DNA of 58,121 nt from an uncultured Clostridia bacterium (GTDB lineage: Bacteria; Bacillota; Clostridia; Christensenellales; DTU072): assembly GCA_944349655.1 (NCBI GenBank), contig CALVNL010000008.1, positions 1 through 58,121 on the forward strand, written 5' to 3'. How positions within the stretch are numbered: the stretch's first letter is position 1; every line of letters starts with the position of its first letter. Below are positions 16,821 to 25,349 of this stretch, piece by piece. The notes beneath the pieces were generated by a model that worked only from the letters and a program-made list of their open reading frames with translations, had not been told where the DNA came from and did not search any database. Both the position numbers and the translations under genes were made by a program.

Positions 16821-17741
16821 TTAAAAATCTATCAAGTCAATTACGGAAATCAATTCCTTCATATCGGAAGCGCGGAAAACCGCCTCCTTGATCTCTTTAT
16901 GCCCTCTGCGTCCTTTTATATAAAAAGCTATTTGCTTTTTCATACAATTCGCCACCGTCCTTTCGGGCAGGAAAGACAACAAGGAAATATGTTCTAAAAT
17001 AGCTTGTTTTACGTTAAAATCGTACTCTTCGCCCCGAATCGCGGCAAAAACATAAGGACGACCGAAAGCGCCCCTCGCTATACTGACGTAATCGACGCCC
17101 GTCGTTTCCTTCATTTTAAGGTAACTTTCCCTGTCGATGACGTCGCCGTTTCCGCAGACGGGAATCTTGACGGCTTGTTTCACTTTTCCGATAATACCGT
17201 AATCGACTTTCCCCGAGTAATACATATCCCTCGTCCTGCCGTGCACGGTGACCATATCGGCGCCGGCTTCTTCGCTTGCAGCGGCGCACTCGGGAGCGTT
17301 TTCGTATCCCGAATAAAAGCCCGCCCGCATTTTTACGGTAAGGAGCCTGTCTCCCGCCGCTTCCTTCGCCGCTTTCACTATGCGGAATATTCTGTCGGGA
17401 TCTTTCATCAAGGCGCTTCCTTCGCCGTTAGTGACTATCTTCGGCACGGGACACCCCATATTTATATCGATGACGGGAAACTTTTTCAACCTTTCGTCTT
17501 GTATCGCCGCGGCTAAAATATCGGGTTCGCTTCCGAAAAGCTGTACGCCCGTATTTTTTTCTTCGGGCGAAAGCGTCAACAACGCCTCGGTGTTGGCATT
17601 GTTGTATAAAAGCCCCTTGGCGCTGACCATTTCGGTAAAACAAAGTCCCGCCCCGTAACGGGTGCAAAGAGTGCGCATCCCTGCGTCGGTATAACCTGCG
17701 CACGGAGCTAAAATAAGGTCGGTATCGTTATATGTAATCAT
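16821..17741 (-). CDS. tRNA-dihydrouridine synthase
   Basis: 306-residue FMN-dependent TIM-barrel enzyme reducing uridine in tRNA. Visible are LAPCAGYTDAGMR at the N-terminus, DINMGCPVPKI with the catalytic cysteine, VKMRAGF, MVTVHGRTRDMYYSG (phosphate/RNA-binding) and GNGDVIDRESYLKM. It is DusB-like among Firmicutes. It overlaps the end of the mazG-like gene by 4 bases, so it belongs to the spoVT-spoVB-yabN unit by coupling. Confidence 0.92.
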   Translation of the reverse strand: MITYNDTDLILAPCAGYTDAGMRTLCTRYGAGLCFTEMVSAKGLLYNNANTEALLTLSPEEKNTGVQLFGSEPDILAAAIQDERLKKFPVIDINMGCPVPKIVTNGEGSALMKDPDRIFRIVKAAKEAAGDRLLTVKMRAGFYSGYENAPECAAASEEAGADMVTVHGRTRDMYYSGKVDYGIIGKVKQAVKIPVCGNGDVIDRESYLKMKETTGVDYVSIARGAFGRPYVFAAIRGEEYDFNVKQAILEHISLLSFLPERTVANCMKKQIAFYIKGRRGHKEIKEAVFRASDMKELISVIDLIDF

Positions 17742-18736
17742 TCCTGCGTTTTGGCTTCGTTATAGTACTTTTCCATCTCTTCGAGGGAAAGCTCTTCCAC
17801 CTTTCTTCCCTCTTTTTCCGCTCCTTTTATAACGTGCTTAAATCGGTTAATAAACCTGTTTACGGTGCCCGTAAGCGCAACTTCGGGATCTATATCCGAC
17901 ATTCTCAAAATATTTATGACCGAAAAGAGAAGGTCTCCCGCTTCCTTTTCCTTGTCCTCTCCGTCGGCACGGACAAACTCTTCCGCTTCCTCGTAAATTT
18001 TCTTTAACGCGTCCTGAATATCGGGAAAATCGAACCCGGTCTTTTTGATTATCTTCTGCACCTTGTTGGCCCTCATGAGAGCGTTGAAGGACTCGGGGAC
18101 GGAATTTATCTTGTCCTCGACGGACGTGTAATGTTTTTCTTTTGCCTTGGCTTTTTCCCAGTAGTAAAGCGCTTCGTCGGGATCTACCGCTTTGTCCGAA
18201 CCGAAAATATGAGTGTGTCTCCCGATAAGTTTCGCGCAAAGGTCGCTTACCGAATCGTTTATATTAAATCTTCCGTCGCCGTCTGCAATAACCGCCGTAA
18301 GTATCCCCTGCAAAATTACGTCGCCGGTTTCTTCACGCATCTGGGCGGTATTCATATTGTCGACGGCTTCGACAAGTTCGTAGGCTTCTTCAATAATATT
18401 TTTTCTGATAGACTTGTTGGTCTGCGCCCTGTCCCACGGACATCCGTCGGGGTCGCGGAGCCTGTATATGACTTCCACCAGATCCCCGAAAGAATATCTG
18501 TCCTTTTCAAAAAGAGGTTTCGGTCTGACCACTATGTAATCCTTGCCCTCTTCAAGAAGGGCGTTCCCGAAATATTCTTTTATTTTTGCTTTCACTTCGG
18601 GGAAAGAGGTTATGCCGTAGATTACCGTTTCTATCCCCGTGTCGAAATTGTTTCTCGCTCTATTAAGAAAGGTTTTTTCGGTGTAAAATGCCGCGTCTTC
18701 GCTCAAAGAGAGTTTGTCAAAAGGTAAAGTTTTCAT
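17738..18736 (-). CDS. MazG-family nucleoside triphosphate pyrophosphohydrolase, YabN-like with shortened N-terminus
   Basis: 332 residues. Two MazG-type modules follow residue ~85: RLRDPDGCPWDRAQTNKSI with EEAYELVEAVD and EETGDVILQ (metal-binding Glu/Asp), and a second module with EEAEEFVRAD and EAGDLLFSVINI. The order spoVT, spoVB-like, this gene equals Bacillus spoVT-yabM-yabN. YabN carries a tetrapyrrole-methylase domain before MazG. Here only ~80 residues remain, ending in a piece (PKPLFEKDRYSFGDLVEVIYRL) that fits the linker after that domain. The methylase is therefore missing or reduced to a vestige. Likely role: hydrolysis of non-canonical NTPs. Confidence 0.88.
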   Translation of the reverse strand: MKTLPFDKLSLSEDAAFYTEKTFLNRARNNFDTGIETVIYGITSFPEVKAKIKEYFGNALLEEGKDYIVVRPKPLFEKDRYSFGDLVEVIYRLRDPDGCPWDRAQTNKSIRKNIIEEAYELVEAVDNMNTAQMREETGDVILQGILTAVIADGDGRFNINDSVSDLCAKLIGRHTHIFGSDKAVDPDEALYYWEKAKAKEKHYTSVEDKINSVPESFNALMRANKVQKIIKKTGFDFPDIQDALKKIYEEAEEFVRADGEDKEKEAGDLLFSVINILRMSDIDPEVALTGTVNRFINRFKHVIKGAEKEGRKVEELSLEEMEKYYNEAKTQE

Positions 18737-20307
18737 TATTCCGCTCCGTTTCCGTTTATTTTTTCATCGATTTTTACCAGATATTTTCCAAGCGGCATAC
18801 TTTCCAGTTCCGACGGCGTAAAAACTTTAAGAACAAACAGTCCGATAACATAAACCGCCATGCTCGCCGCGCCTACCGCAATTACGCCTGCGGTGGTGGA
18901 TTGCAATTTGTCGCTCATAAAAATTATCATACCCATTATAACACCGCACAAAGTTATTAAGCTACTGTTTTTAGCAAGGAGAGGAGTTTTTCTGACGTAG
19001 CGGAAAAAATACGCCATAATCGTCACTCCCGCCGCAAGATAACCGACCGACGCGCTTATGGCAGCTCCGATAATACCCGTCAACGGCACCATAATTACCG
19101 AAAGTACGGTTTTTACTATCATACAGAAACTCATTATTTTTACGGGAATAACGGTTTTCCCGAGACCTTGAAGCATAGCCGAATAAATCTGAAACAAACT
19201 CAGTCCCAGCACGCTTAAAGCGGTAATCTGCAAAAGTTTTCCTGCAAGAACGAGTTTTTCCGCCCCCAATGACGGGAAAAACAAACCCACTATTCCTTCC
19301 GCCATAAATACGAACAAAAACACGAAAGGTACCCCCAGCACAAAGGTAAGTTTGGTCGCGGTGGCGCACTTGTCCATTATGAAATCCACGTCCCTTTTTT
19401 CCCTGCCTTCCACCATCTGAGGCGTTATCGCTATCCCTAAACTGATACAAACCATTACGGGAAGATTGATGAGCGGACTGACCGCACCGCTGAATACTCC
19501 GTAGCTTGCCGTTGCCGATTCCAGATCCTGACCGCCGAGTTTAAGCAAGTTAACTAAAATTATACTGTCGATAAACTGACTTAAAGGAAGTATCATTCCG
19601 CAAACGATAAGCGGTGCGGCGAGGTGTGCCAGTTCCCTGACCGATTTGCCGTTTTCTTTCAGCGATACTTTAACGAAACCTTCCTTGTCTTTTTTTATAA
19701 AAGTAAGCAAAAGTATGATAAGCGTAACCAGTTCGCTTGCCACTACTCCCGCCAAAGCTCCCGCCACTGCGTAAGATATACCGTAGGGTAAAAGAAGTTT
19801 TGCCAAAGTAATTCCCACTCCGAGTTTGACTATACCTTCGGTTATCTGACTTATCGAACCGGGCACCATATCCTTATGCCCCATAAACCAACCTCGGAAA
19901 ACCGAAATAAGCGTAACTATCAATACTGCCGGGGCAATGGTAAGATATCCTACGAGGGCTTCTTTCGATTGCAGCAAAGAAAGCGGATAAGCCGCCGCGG
20001 TCAAGACCAGTGTTCCCGAAAGTCCTACGAGGAAACATACCTTTAACGCCACCGAAAAAAACTTTTTGGCTTCGGCTTCTTCCCCTCTCGCCAGATATTT
20101 ACTTACGGTTATGGATATAGCCGTAGGCACCGCTCCGCTGGACAAAGTCAAAAGCAACGCAAAAACAGGGTAGACGAACTGATAAAGTCCCATCCCCTCG
20201 GCTCCTACTATATTGGCTAAGGGTATACGGTACGCAGCCCCCAGCACTTTGGCAAAAATAACGCTCAGGGCGAGCACCCCCGCCCCTGCAAGAAAGGTTT
20301 TTTTCAT
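18736..20307 (-). CDS. SpoVB/MurJ-like lipid flippase family membrane protein
   Basis: 523 residues with about 14 membrane helices, the MOP/MATE-like polysaccharide transporter fold. The N-terminus (SVIFAKVLGAAYRIPLANIV) and the segment YQFVYPVFALLLTLSSGAVP are typical of the SpoVB/YabM branch. These proteins move lipid-linked cell-wall or spore-cortex precursors across the membrane. It lies directly after spoVT, like yabM in Bacillus, and shares a base with the next gene's start. Whether it acts in sporulation or vegetative growth cannot be told from sequence. Confidence 0.9.
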   Translation of the reverse strand: MKKTFLAGAGVLALSVIFAKVLGAAYRIPLANIVGAEGMGLYQFVYPVFALLLTLSSGAVPTAISITVSKYLARGEEAEAKKFFSVALKVCFLVGLSGTLVLTAAAYPLSLLQSKEALVGYLTIAPAVLIVTLISVFRGWFMGHKDMVPGSISQITEGIVKLGVGITLAKLLLPYGISYAVAGALAGVVASELVTLIILLLTFIKKDKEGFVKVSLKENGKSVRELAHLAAPLIVCGMILPLSQFIDSIILVNLLKLGGQDLESATASYGVFSGAVSPLINLPVMVCISLGIAITPQMVEGREKRDVDFIMDKCATATKLTFVLGVPFVFLFVFMAEGIVGLFFPSLGAEKLVLAGKLLQITALSVLGLSLFQIYSAMLQGLGKTVIPVKIMSFCMIVKTVLSVIMVPLTGIIGAAISASVGYLAAGVTIMAYFFRYVRKTPLLAKNSSLITLCGVIMGMIIFMSDKLQSTTAGVIAVGAASMAVYVIGLFVLKVFTPSELESMPLGKYLVKIDEKINGNGAE

Positions 20308-20310
20308 TTA

Positions 20311-20835
20311 TTACCCTATCTGTTTTGCCAAAAAGCCGGCAGCAACTTCCACGAGTTTGAGAGATGATTCTCCTACGGGCGTTTTTCCGACTAGCATTAT
20401 CCCGCCCATCACGTCGCCGTTTACTATGAGAGGCGCTATCGCCATATCCTTATAATCGATACCTTCGTTAGCCACGCTGAAAACTGCGTCGGAACGGATA
20501 TAGGAAGCCTTCCTTGCGTTGAGGAAATTTTCCAAGGCTTTGCTTATCCTTTTCCCTTCGTAAACGCTTTTGTCCGTAGCGCAGGAAATGAATATATCGT
20601 TGTCGCATACCAGACAGTTATGACCGGTATATTTATACAAAATTTCGGCGTATTCGGCACTGAAATCGGAAAGCGCCTTCAAGGCTGAATATTTTTTGAG
20701 AACGAGCGTGTCGTCGGGCGCGACGAAAACTTCCATTTCCTCCCCTTCCTTAATGTGCATGGTGCGTCGCAATTCCTTCGGAATAACTACTCTGCCCAGT
20801 TCGTCTATTCTTCTAACAATTCCTGTCGTTTTCAT
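20311..20835 (-). CDS. spoVT: Stage V sporulation protein T (AbrB-type regulator)
   Basis: 174 residues from the ATG at 20835, preceded by GGAGGG. The N-terminal swapped-hairpin AbrB domain has the hallmark MKTTGIVRRIDELGRVVIPK, and the remainder is a GAF-like domain (about residues 60-174). SpoVT controls sigma-G genes in the forespore. Its presence, with gpr near the other end of the window, indicates a spore former. A longer frame that extends upstream overlaps comEC and is rejected as the start. It is followed closely by the spoVB-like gene. Confidence 0.95.
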   Translation of the reverse strand: MKTTGIVRRIDELGRVVIPKELRRTMHIKEGEEMEVFVAPDDTLVLKKYSALKALSDFSAEYAEILYKYTGHNCLVCDNDIFISCATDKSVYEGKRISKALENFLNARKASYIRSDAVFSVANEGIDYKDMAIAPLIVNGDVMGGIMLVGKTPVGESSLKLVEVAAGFLAKQIG

Positions 20836-20888
20836 ATTTTCCCTCCGAAAATAAGGTGTGAAAAGAGAGGAAAAATATTCCTTGAGGC

Positions 20889-22370
20889 TCAGATAAGCAA
20901 AACGGTAACCAAAGAAACAAGAGAAGCCGCCGAAACGATACCGCTTTTTACATAATTCGGATATTTTACCAAACGACACAAAACTACCGCCGCAAAGATA
21001 TAAAACGCCGTCAACACCCCTAAACTCTGCACGTTCAGAACTGCGTACGGCAAGGAATAGAGTGCCTTGCTCAAAACCCTTACCGTCATTAAAGGAAATT
21101 GCGACGGATAATACAAAAATCCCGCAAACGGGAATATCACCGTAACGAGAGCGGCGGCGGTAAGCATTGTGTAAGCTACGGTTACGAGAGGCAAAATAAG
21201 CAGATTGCTTATAGCCATATAAATAGCGAAGGTATTGAAAACGTTGAAACAAACGGGTAAAAGCAAAACATTTGCGCTTACCGTCAAAGCCAACGCTTGT
21301 GAAAGTTTCTTGCGAACGACGGAGGGCGTCTTCCCTGCGAGAAAAGAATAAATCGGTTTATAGAAAAGTATTATCCCTGCCACCGCCGAAACGCTCATAA
21401 TAAACCCTATATCGAACAGTTCGGTAGGATTGGTGACGAGAATAACGAAACAAGCTGCCGAAAGCGTGGTTACGTTATCGCTTTTTCTTCGAAATAACGG
21501 CGCCGCCATATAAAGAAGGCTCATTATAGCGGCTCTTTTTATTCCTGCAGGAAAACCTGTCACGAAACCGTAAAGAAGCAAGAACACCGCGCTGAAAACA
21601 ATCGTGGGAAAGGGACGGAGTTTCAAAAGTTTTGCAATAAAAAGCACTATCCCCATCAGGAAACCTACGTGCAGACCGCTTACGGCAAAAACGTGGCTCA
21701 TGCCGATACCTCTCACCGTTTCACTGTCTTCTGCGGTAAGCCCGCCCTTGTCGCCGAGTACCAGTGCCGCCGCAATACCCGCGTCTTCAGCCGACATATA
21801 TTCATACATCGGGTCGGTAATTCTCTTTTTTACTTTTTCCAAAAAGGTGAACTTCCTTTCCCCGACAACCATTTCGCTTTCGGGAGTGATTTCGTAAAAT
21901 ATTCCGTCGTTGAAAGCAGAAGAAGAATATGTATCGAATAAATCGATTTCGAGTGTGGACACCGTCCCTGTAAATTTAAGCTTTCTGCCTTCTTCGGCTT
22001 CGCCGTAATAGTAGACTCGGGCTTTCCCTTTATACTCTGTCCCGTCGAAAACGAGGCTGTCCGCCAGAAAATATCCGTCTTTAACCGACTCGACTCTCGC
22101 TTCCACTTCGTACTCGCCTTCCGCTTCGCCTCCGAAAGAAAGCGCAAAGTCGAGATTAAAAATCGCCGTGCCGAAGGCAAAAGCTATACAGATTGCCGCA
22201 AGGAGAGACCTTTTGAACCCGAAAAGCAAAATTAAACCGACTGCGGCAAGCGCAGTCGGCAAAATAACCGTTAATAAAAGATTGCCCGAAACCAGTCCGC
22301 CTGCAAAAATCCCTGTCATCAACGCTAAAGTGACGAAGAGCAAGGGACGACGGTTGACGGGCGGTTTCAT
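20889..22370 (-). CDS. ComEC/Rec2-family protein lacking the metallo-beta-lactamase domain
   Basis: 493 residues: an N-terminal helix pair, an OB-like exported region (about residues 85-170), then the competence domain with SHVFAVSGLHVGFLMG and GFPAGIKRAAIMSLLYM and about eight further helices. ComEC is the channel for single-stranded DNA in transformation. Many members also carry a C-terminal metallo-hydrolase domain, absent here because the protein ends after the last helices. No other competence gene is in the window, so a role in DNA uptake is not certain. It sits between ppa and spoVT. Confidence 0.88.
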   Translation of the reverse strand: MKPPVNRRPLLFVTLALMTGIFAGGLVSGNLLLTVILPTALAAVGLILLFGFKRSLLAAICIAFAFGTAIFNLDFALSFGGEAEGEYEVEARVESVKDGYFLADSLVFDGTEYKGKARVYYYGEAEEGRKLKFTGTVSTLEIDLFDTYSSSAFNDGIFYEITPESEMVVGERKFTFLEKVKKRITDPMYEYMSAEDAGIAAALVLGDKGGLTAEDSETVRGIGMSHVFAVSGLHVGFLMGIVLFIAKLLKLRPFPTIVFSAVFLLLYGFVTGFPAGIKRAAIMSLLYMAAPLFRRKSDNVTTLSAACFVILVTNPTELFDIGFIMSVSAVAGIILFYKPIYSFLAGKTPSVVRKKLSQALALTVSANVLLLPVCFNVFNTFAIYMAISNLLILPLVTVAYTMLTAAALVTVIFPFAGFLYYPSQFPLMTVRVLSKALYSLPYAVLNVQSLGVLTAFYIFAAVVLCRLVKYPNYVKSGIVSAASLVSLVTVLLI

Positions 22371-22373
22371 TTC

Positions 22374-22910
22374 TTATCTGCCGGGCAGGAATTTATTGTT
22401 GTACGCCTTTATAGAACGGACAATGGTATCTATAGCCGCCTGTTTACTGGAAATTTCTATTCCTGCGGTACGTTTGTCTTCCAGTTCTTTATAAACGGTA
22501 AAGAAATGGCAGATTTCTTCCATAACGTGGGAAGGCAACTGTTCTATATCGGTATAACTGTTGTAACTGGGATCCTTAAAGGGAATTGCAATTATTTTTT
22601 CATCAGCGTAGCCGTCGTCAACCATTTTTATCATACCGATGGGATAGCAGCGGCAGATAGCCATAGGTTTGATTTCTTCTGCGCAGAGAACCAATACGTC
22701 CAACGGGTCGTTGTCCTCGCTGTAAGTACGGGGAATAAATCCGTAGTTTGCCGGATAGTGCGTGGAAGTGTAAAGTACTCTGTCGAGTATCAGAAGTCCG
22801 CTCTGTTTGTCGAGTTCGTACTTATTCTTGCTGCCTTTAGAAATTTCGATAACGGTCAAAAAGTCTTCGGGTTGAATTCTTTCGGGGTTAATATCGTGCC
22901 AGACGTTCAT
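22374..22910 (-). CDS. ppa: Inorganic diphosphatase, family I
   Basis: 178 residues. The signature of soluble family-I pyrophosphatases is clear: KYELDKQSGLLILDRVL, YPANYGFIPRTY and the metal-binding EDNDPLDVLVL, followed by DEKIIAIPFKDP. It hydrolyses PPi to phosphate and so drives biosynthetic reactions. AGGAGG precedes the ATG. Three bases separate its stop from the comEC start, and yhhN lies 12 bases upstream. Confidence 0.95.
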   Translation of the reverse strand: MNVWHDINPERIQPEDFLTVIEISKGSKNKYELDKQSGLLILDRVLYTSTHYPANYGFIPRTYSEDNDPLDVLVLCAEEIKPMAICRCYPIGMIKMVDDGYADEKIIAIPFKDPSYNSYTDIEQLPSHVMEEICHFFTVYKELEDKRTAGIEISSKQAAIDTIVRSIKAYNNKFLPGR

Positions 22911-22922
22911 TATGTATCCTCC

Positions 22923-23639
22923 TTACATCGTTGCGATAAAACTTGCTATACAGATTTGCGCGGCGTAATACAGCGCGTGATTGATTATACAAAGGGTTTT
23001 GTCCTTTGCCCTGCCGCCGAAATACATACTCGTCAGCACCACGTCGGACAACAGGAACAAAATCATTCCTATCGCGAAAGTCAACATTCTGGTTGACTTC
23101 ATACTGATACAAAGTCCCACGCCGAGAGCGCTCATAAATATCAGACAAAACGCGTATAAAACGGAATGAATGACGAATTTTCCGAACTTAAAGCCCATAA
23201 ATTTCTCTCCGCCGAAAACCATTGCGCAGGCTACGACGGCGGCTACGGCTACGCAGATACCCACCAGCGGAAGGCTGACGGTTTTGCCGAGTAAAAGGCA
23301 GATTGCCACGAGGTACATAACGTGCCCCAAGCCGAACGAAACCATTCCTCCCGTAAGATAAACGTCTTCTTCGGGTTGCTTCAGATAGACCACTTTAAGG
23401 TCAAGCACCATATCCCCTATCAGTCCGAAGACAAGTCCGCAAATAACGAACATCGCCGCTTTGATATTCTCCACACCGAGGCAGATTGCGGTGACGCCCA
23501 CGGCGATAAAACCTACGCTTGCCAGAGTTTTGACAAACATAGCGATAACGCCTCCCGTAGTGCTTTTTTCTGCAAGAGTAACCCTTACTCCCATAAACAC
23601 TATGGCAAGCACGCATGAAACGATAATCGCTATTACCAT
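22923..23639 (-). CDS. YhhN family membrane protein (lysoplasmalogenase-like)
   Basis: 238 residues with about eight membrane helices. FGLIGDMVLDLK, GLGHVMYLVAICLL and the C-terminal LFLLSDVVLTSMYF with NHALYYAAQICIA fit the YhhN/TMEM86 family. Characterised members hydrolyse the vinyl-ether bond of lysoplasmalogens. Many Clostridia make plasmalogens, so a role in ether-lipid turnover is reasonable but inferred. AGGAG precedes the ATG. It lies in an 85-base gap after the acyl-CoA ligase and leads into ppa. Confidence 0.8.
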   Translation of the reverse strand: MVIAIIVSCVLAIVFMGVRVTLAEKSTTGGVIAMFVKTLASVGFIAVGVTAICLGVENIKAAMFVICGLVFGLIGDMVLDLKVVYLKQPEEDVYLTGGMVSFGLGHVMYLVAICLLLGKTVSLPLVGICVAVAAVVACAMVFGGEKFMGFKFGKFVIHSVLYAFCLIFMSALGVGLCISMKSTRMLTFAIGMILFLLSDVVLTSMYFGGRAKDKTLCIINHALYYAAQICIASFIATM

Positions 23640-23724
23640 AATATATTTTTCTCCTGAAAAAATTAAAATTCTTTTCTACTAAAATATTTTAACATTATTT
23701 ACTTACGATGTAAATAGCTTTTAT

Positions 23725-25311
23725 TTACGATTTGTCCCGTCCTTCTTCATAATAACGGTAATCCGCCTTGCCTAAGGCGTTGGTACGGATTTTTTCCGTC
23801 CTCTCGATAACTCTCGGTACCGCGTAAGGCATAAGTTTTTTCCCGATATAATTTTTCAGTCCCTCTTCGAAACCTGCGGAGGGTTTTTCCGTAATTTCCA
23901 CGATAAGTTTTACGGCGGGTTTGCCTGCGTAAATTATTCTGACGGCACAAGCGTTCTTTACGTCGGGATATTTTGCCGCCGCTTCCTCTATTTCCTGCGG
24001 AAAAACGTTAACTCCGCCTATTTTTATTATTCTTTTGATCCTTTCCCTGTAGTGAAGACAGCCGTCTTCGTCCAGATAACCTATATCCCCCGACGGAAGC
24101 CAGGTTTCCCCGTCCGAAAAAACAAATCCGCTCTCCACGCCGTCCAGATACCCGTTCATGACCGACGGACTGGAAACGTATATTTCTCCGCTTTCGCCCG
24201 GCGGACATTCTTTACCGTCAGAACTCATTATGCGGAAACGTACTTTGCTTATCGGTCTGCCAAGGGAACCGTTCGACGGGTCGAAAGTGTTGATACTCGC
24301 AACGCTCGCCACTTCGCTTAAACCGTAACCTTCCATAATCGGCGTAAGACAACCGCTTTCGGAAAGCCTTTTTTCAAAAGCTCTTTTTACTTCGGGATCG
24401 AGTCGGTCTCCGCCGCAGAAAATCATCTTTATGTTCTTCAGAAAATCCCCTCGGAAAGTTTTTTCTTCCGCAAGTTTACGAAACATTCCCGGCACTCCCG
24501 GGATAACGTTGACGGGTTCTTTTTTCATAAGGCGGACGGTCGTTTTTGCTCCGAAAAGCGGCAACGGCAGCATACGCCCCTTCCACAACGCAAGATGAAC
24601 GCAAATTCCCAGTCCGAAGCCGTGGAAAAGCGGCAGTATCATCAAAACGCTTATCCTTTCGTCGATTTCGCAAAGGTCTTTTACCGTGTCGAAAACGTTG
24701 ACGGCAAGTTCGTTGAATGCGTAAGAAGACAAAACAACCGTTTTAGGCGCCCCCGTGGTGCCGCTGGAATGAAGATAGACCGCCGCCTCCGACCCGTCGG
24801 AAGGAACTTCGGTCGCCGTAAGATTTTTTCTCAATACGAATTTATATGAAAAAATGTTTTTTTTGCAGATGAAAGGCTCGGTAATACGGAATAACTTTTT
24901 ATACGACGGTAAATAATCACTCAGGCGGCAATATACTATCGGGATTTTGCTTTCGCCTTTACCGATATTTTTATAAAGAAACCTGTCGAAAAGAAACAAC
25001 GCCTTCGTGTCGGTACGTACGACGGTATCCCTTAAAGAACCCGCTCCGGTTTTGGGGTGCATTACGTTGGCTATCGCCCCTATCTTGTTGACGGCATAAA
25101 ACACAATCGCCGCCTGCGGAATATTCGGTAAACAGATACCTACGCTGTCGCCTTTTTTTATTCCGACAGACGTCAGAAATCCCGCCACCCTGTCTACGTG
25201 GTCAAGAAAATCTTTTACGTTCAAACGCTTGCCGTAATAAAATATTTTTTCCGCTTTCTCGTCGGTAAAAGTATCCTTGAGAAATGCGAACATCGACTTT
25301 CGGGTATCCAT
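23725..25311 (-). CDS. AMP-dependent acyl-CoA synthetase/ligase family protein
   Basis: 528 residues of the ANL adenylating superfamily. The P-loop-like motif is HSSGTTGAPKTVVLS, followed by GYGLSE, SGDIGYLDEDG, and RIIKIGGVNVFPQEIE in the hinge. The C-terminal lysine region is ALGKADYRYY. Such enzymes activate fatty or aromatic acids as acyl-AMP and pass them to CoA or a carrier. The substrate cannot be told. Adjacent genes encode a PAP2 phosphatase and a YhhN protein, which suggests lipid metabolism. The ATG is just 38 bases from the PAP2 gene on the same strand. Confidence 0.85.
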   Translation of the reverse strand: MDTRKSMFAFLKDTFTDEKAEKIFYYGKRLNVKDFLDHVDRVAGFLTSVGIKKGDSVGICLPNIPQAAIVFYAVNKIGAIANVMHPKTGAGSLRDTVVRTDTKALFLFDRFLYKNIGKGESKIPIVYCRLSDYLPSYKKLFRITEPFICKKNIFSYKFVLRKNLTATEVPSDGSEAAVYLHSSGTTGAPKTVVLSSYAFNELAVNVFDTVKDLCEIDERISVLMILPLFHGFGLGICVHLALWKGRMLPLPLFGAKTTVRLMKKEPVNVIPGVPGMFRKLAEEKTFRGDFLKNIKMIFCGGDRLDPEVKRAFEKRLSESGCLTPIMEGYGLSEVASVASINTFDPSNGSLGRPISKVRFRIMSSDGKECPPGESGEIYVSSPSVMNGYLDGVESGFVFSDGETWLPSGDIGYLDEDGCLHYRERIKRIIKIGGVNVFPQEIEEAAAKYPDVKNACAVRIIYAGKPAVKLIVEITEKPSAGFEEGLKNYIGKKLMPYAVPRVIERTEKIRTNALGKADYRYYEEGRDKS

Positions 25312-25349
25312 ATCTTAACCTATTGTAACCTTTAATCGCTAAAATATTC

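Noticed and set aside
20836..21252. Long N-terminal extension of spoVT
   Set aside because: It overlaps comEC in another frame. SpoVT proteins begin with MKxTGIVRRID, which is exactly at the ATG at 20835 after a good ribosome-binding site.
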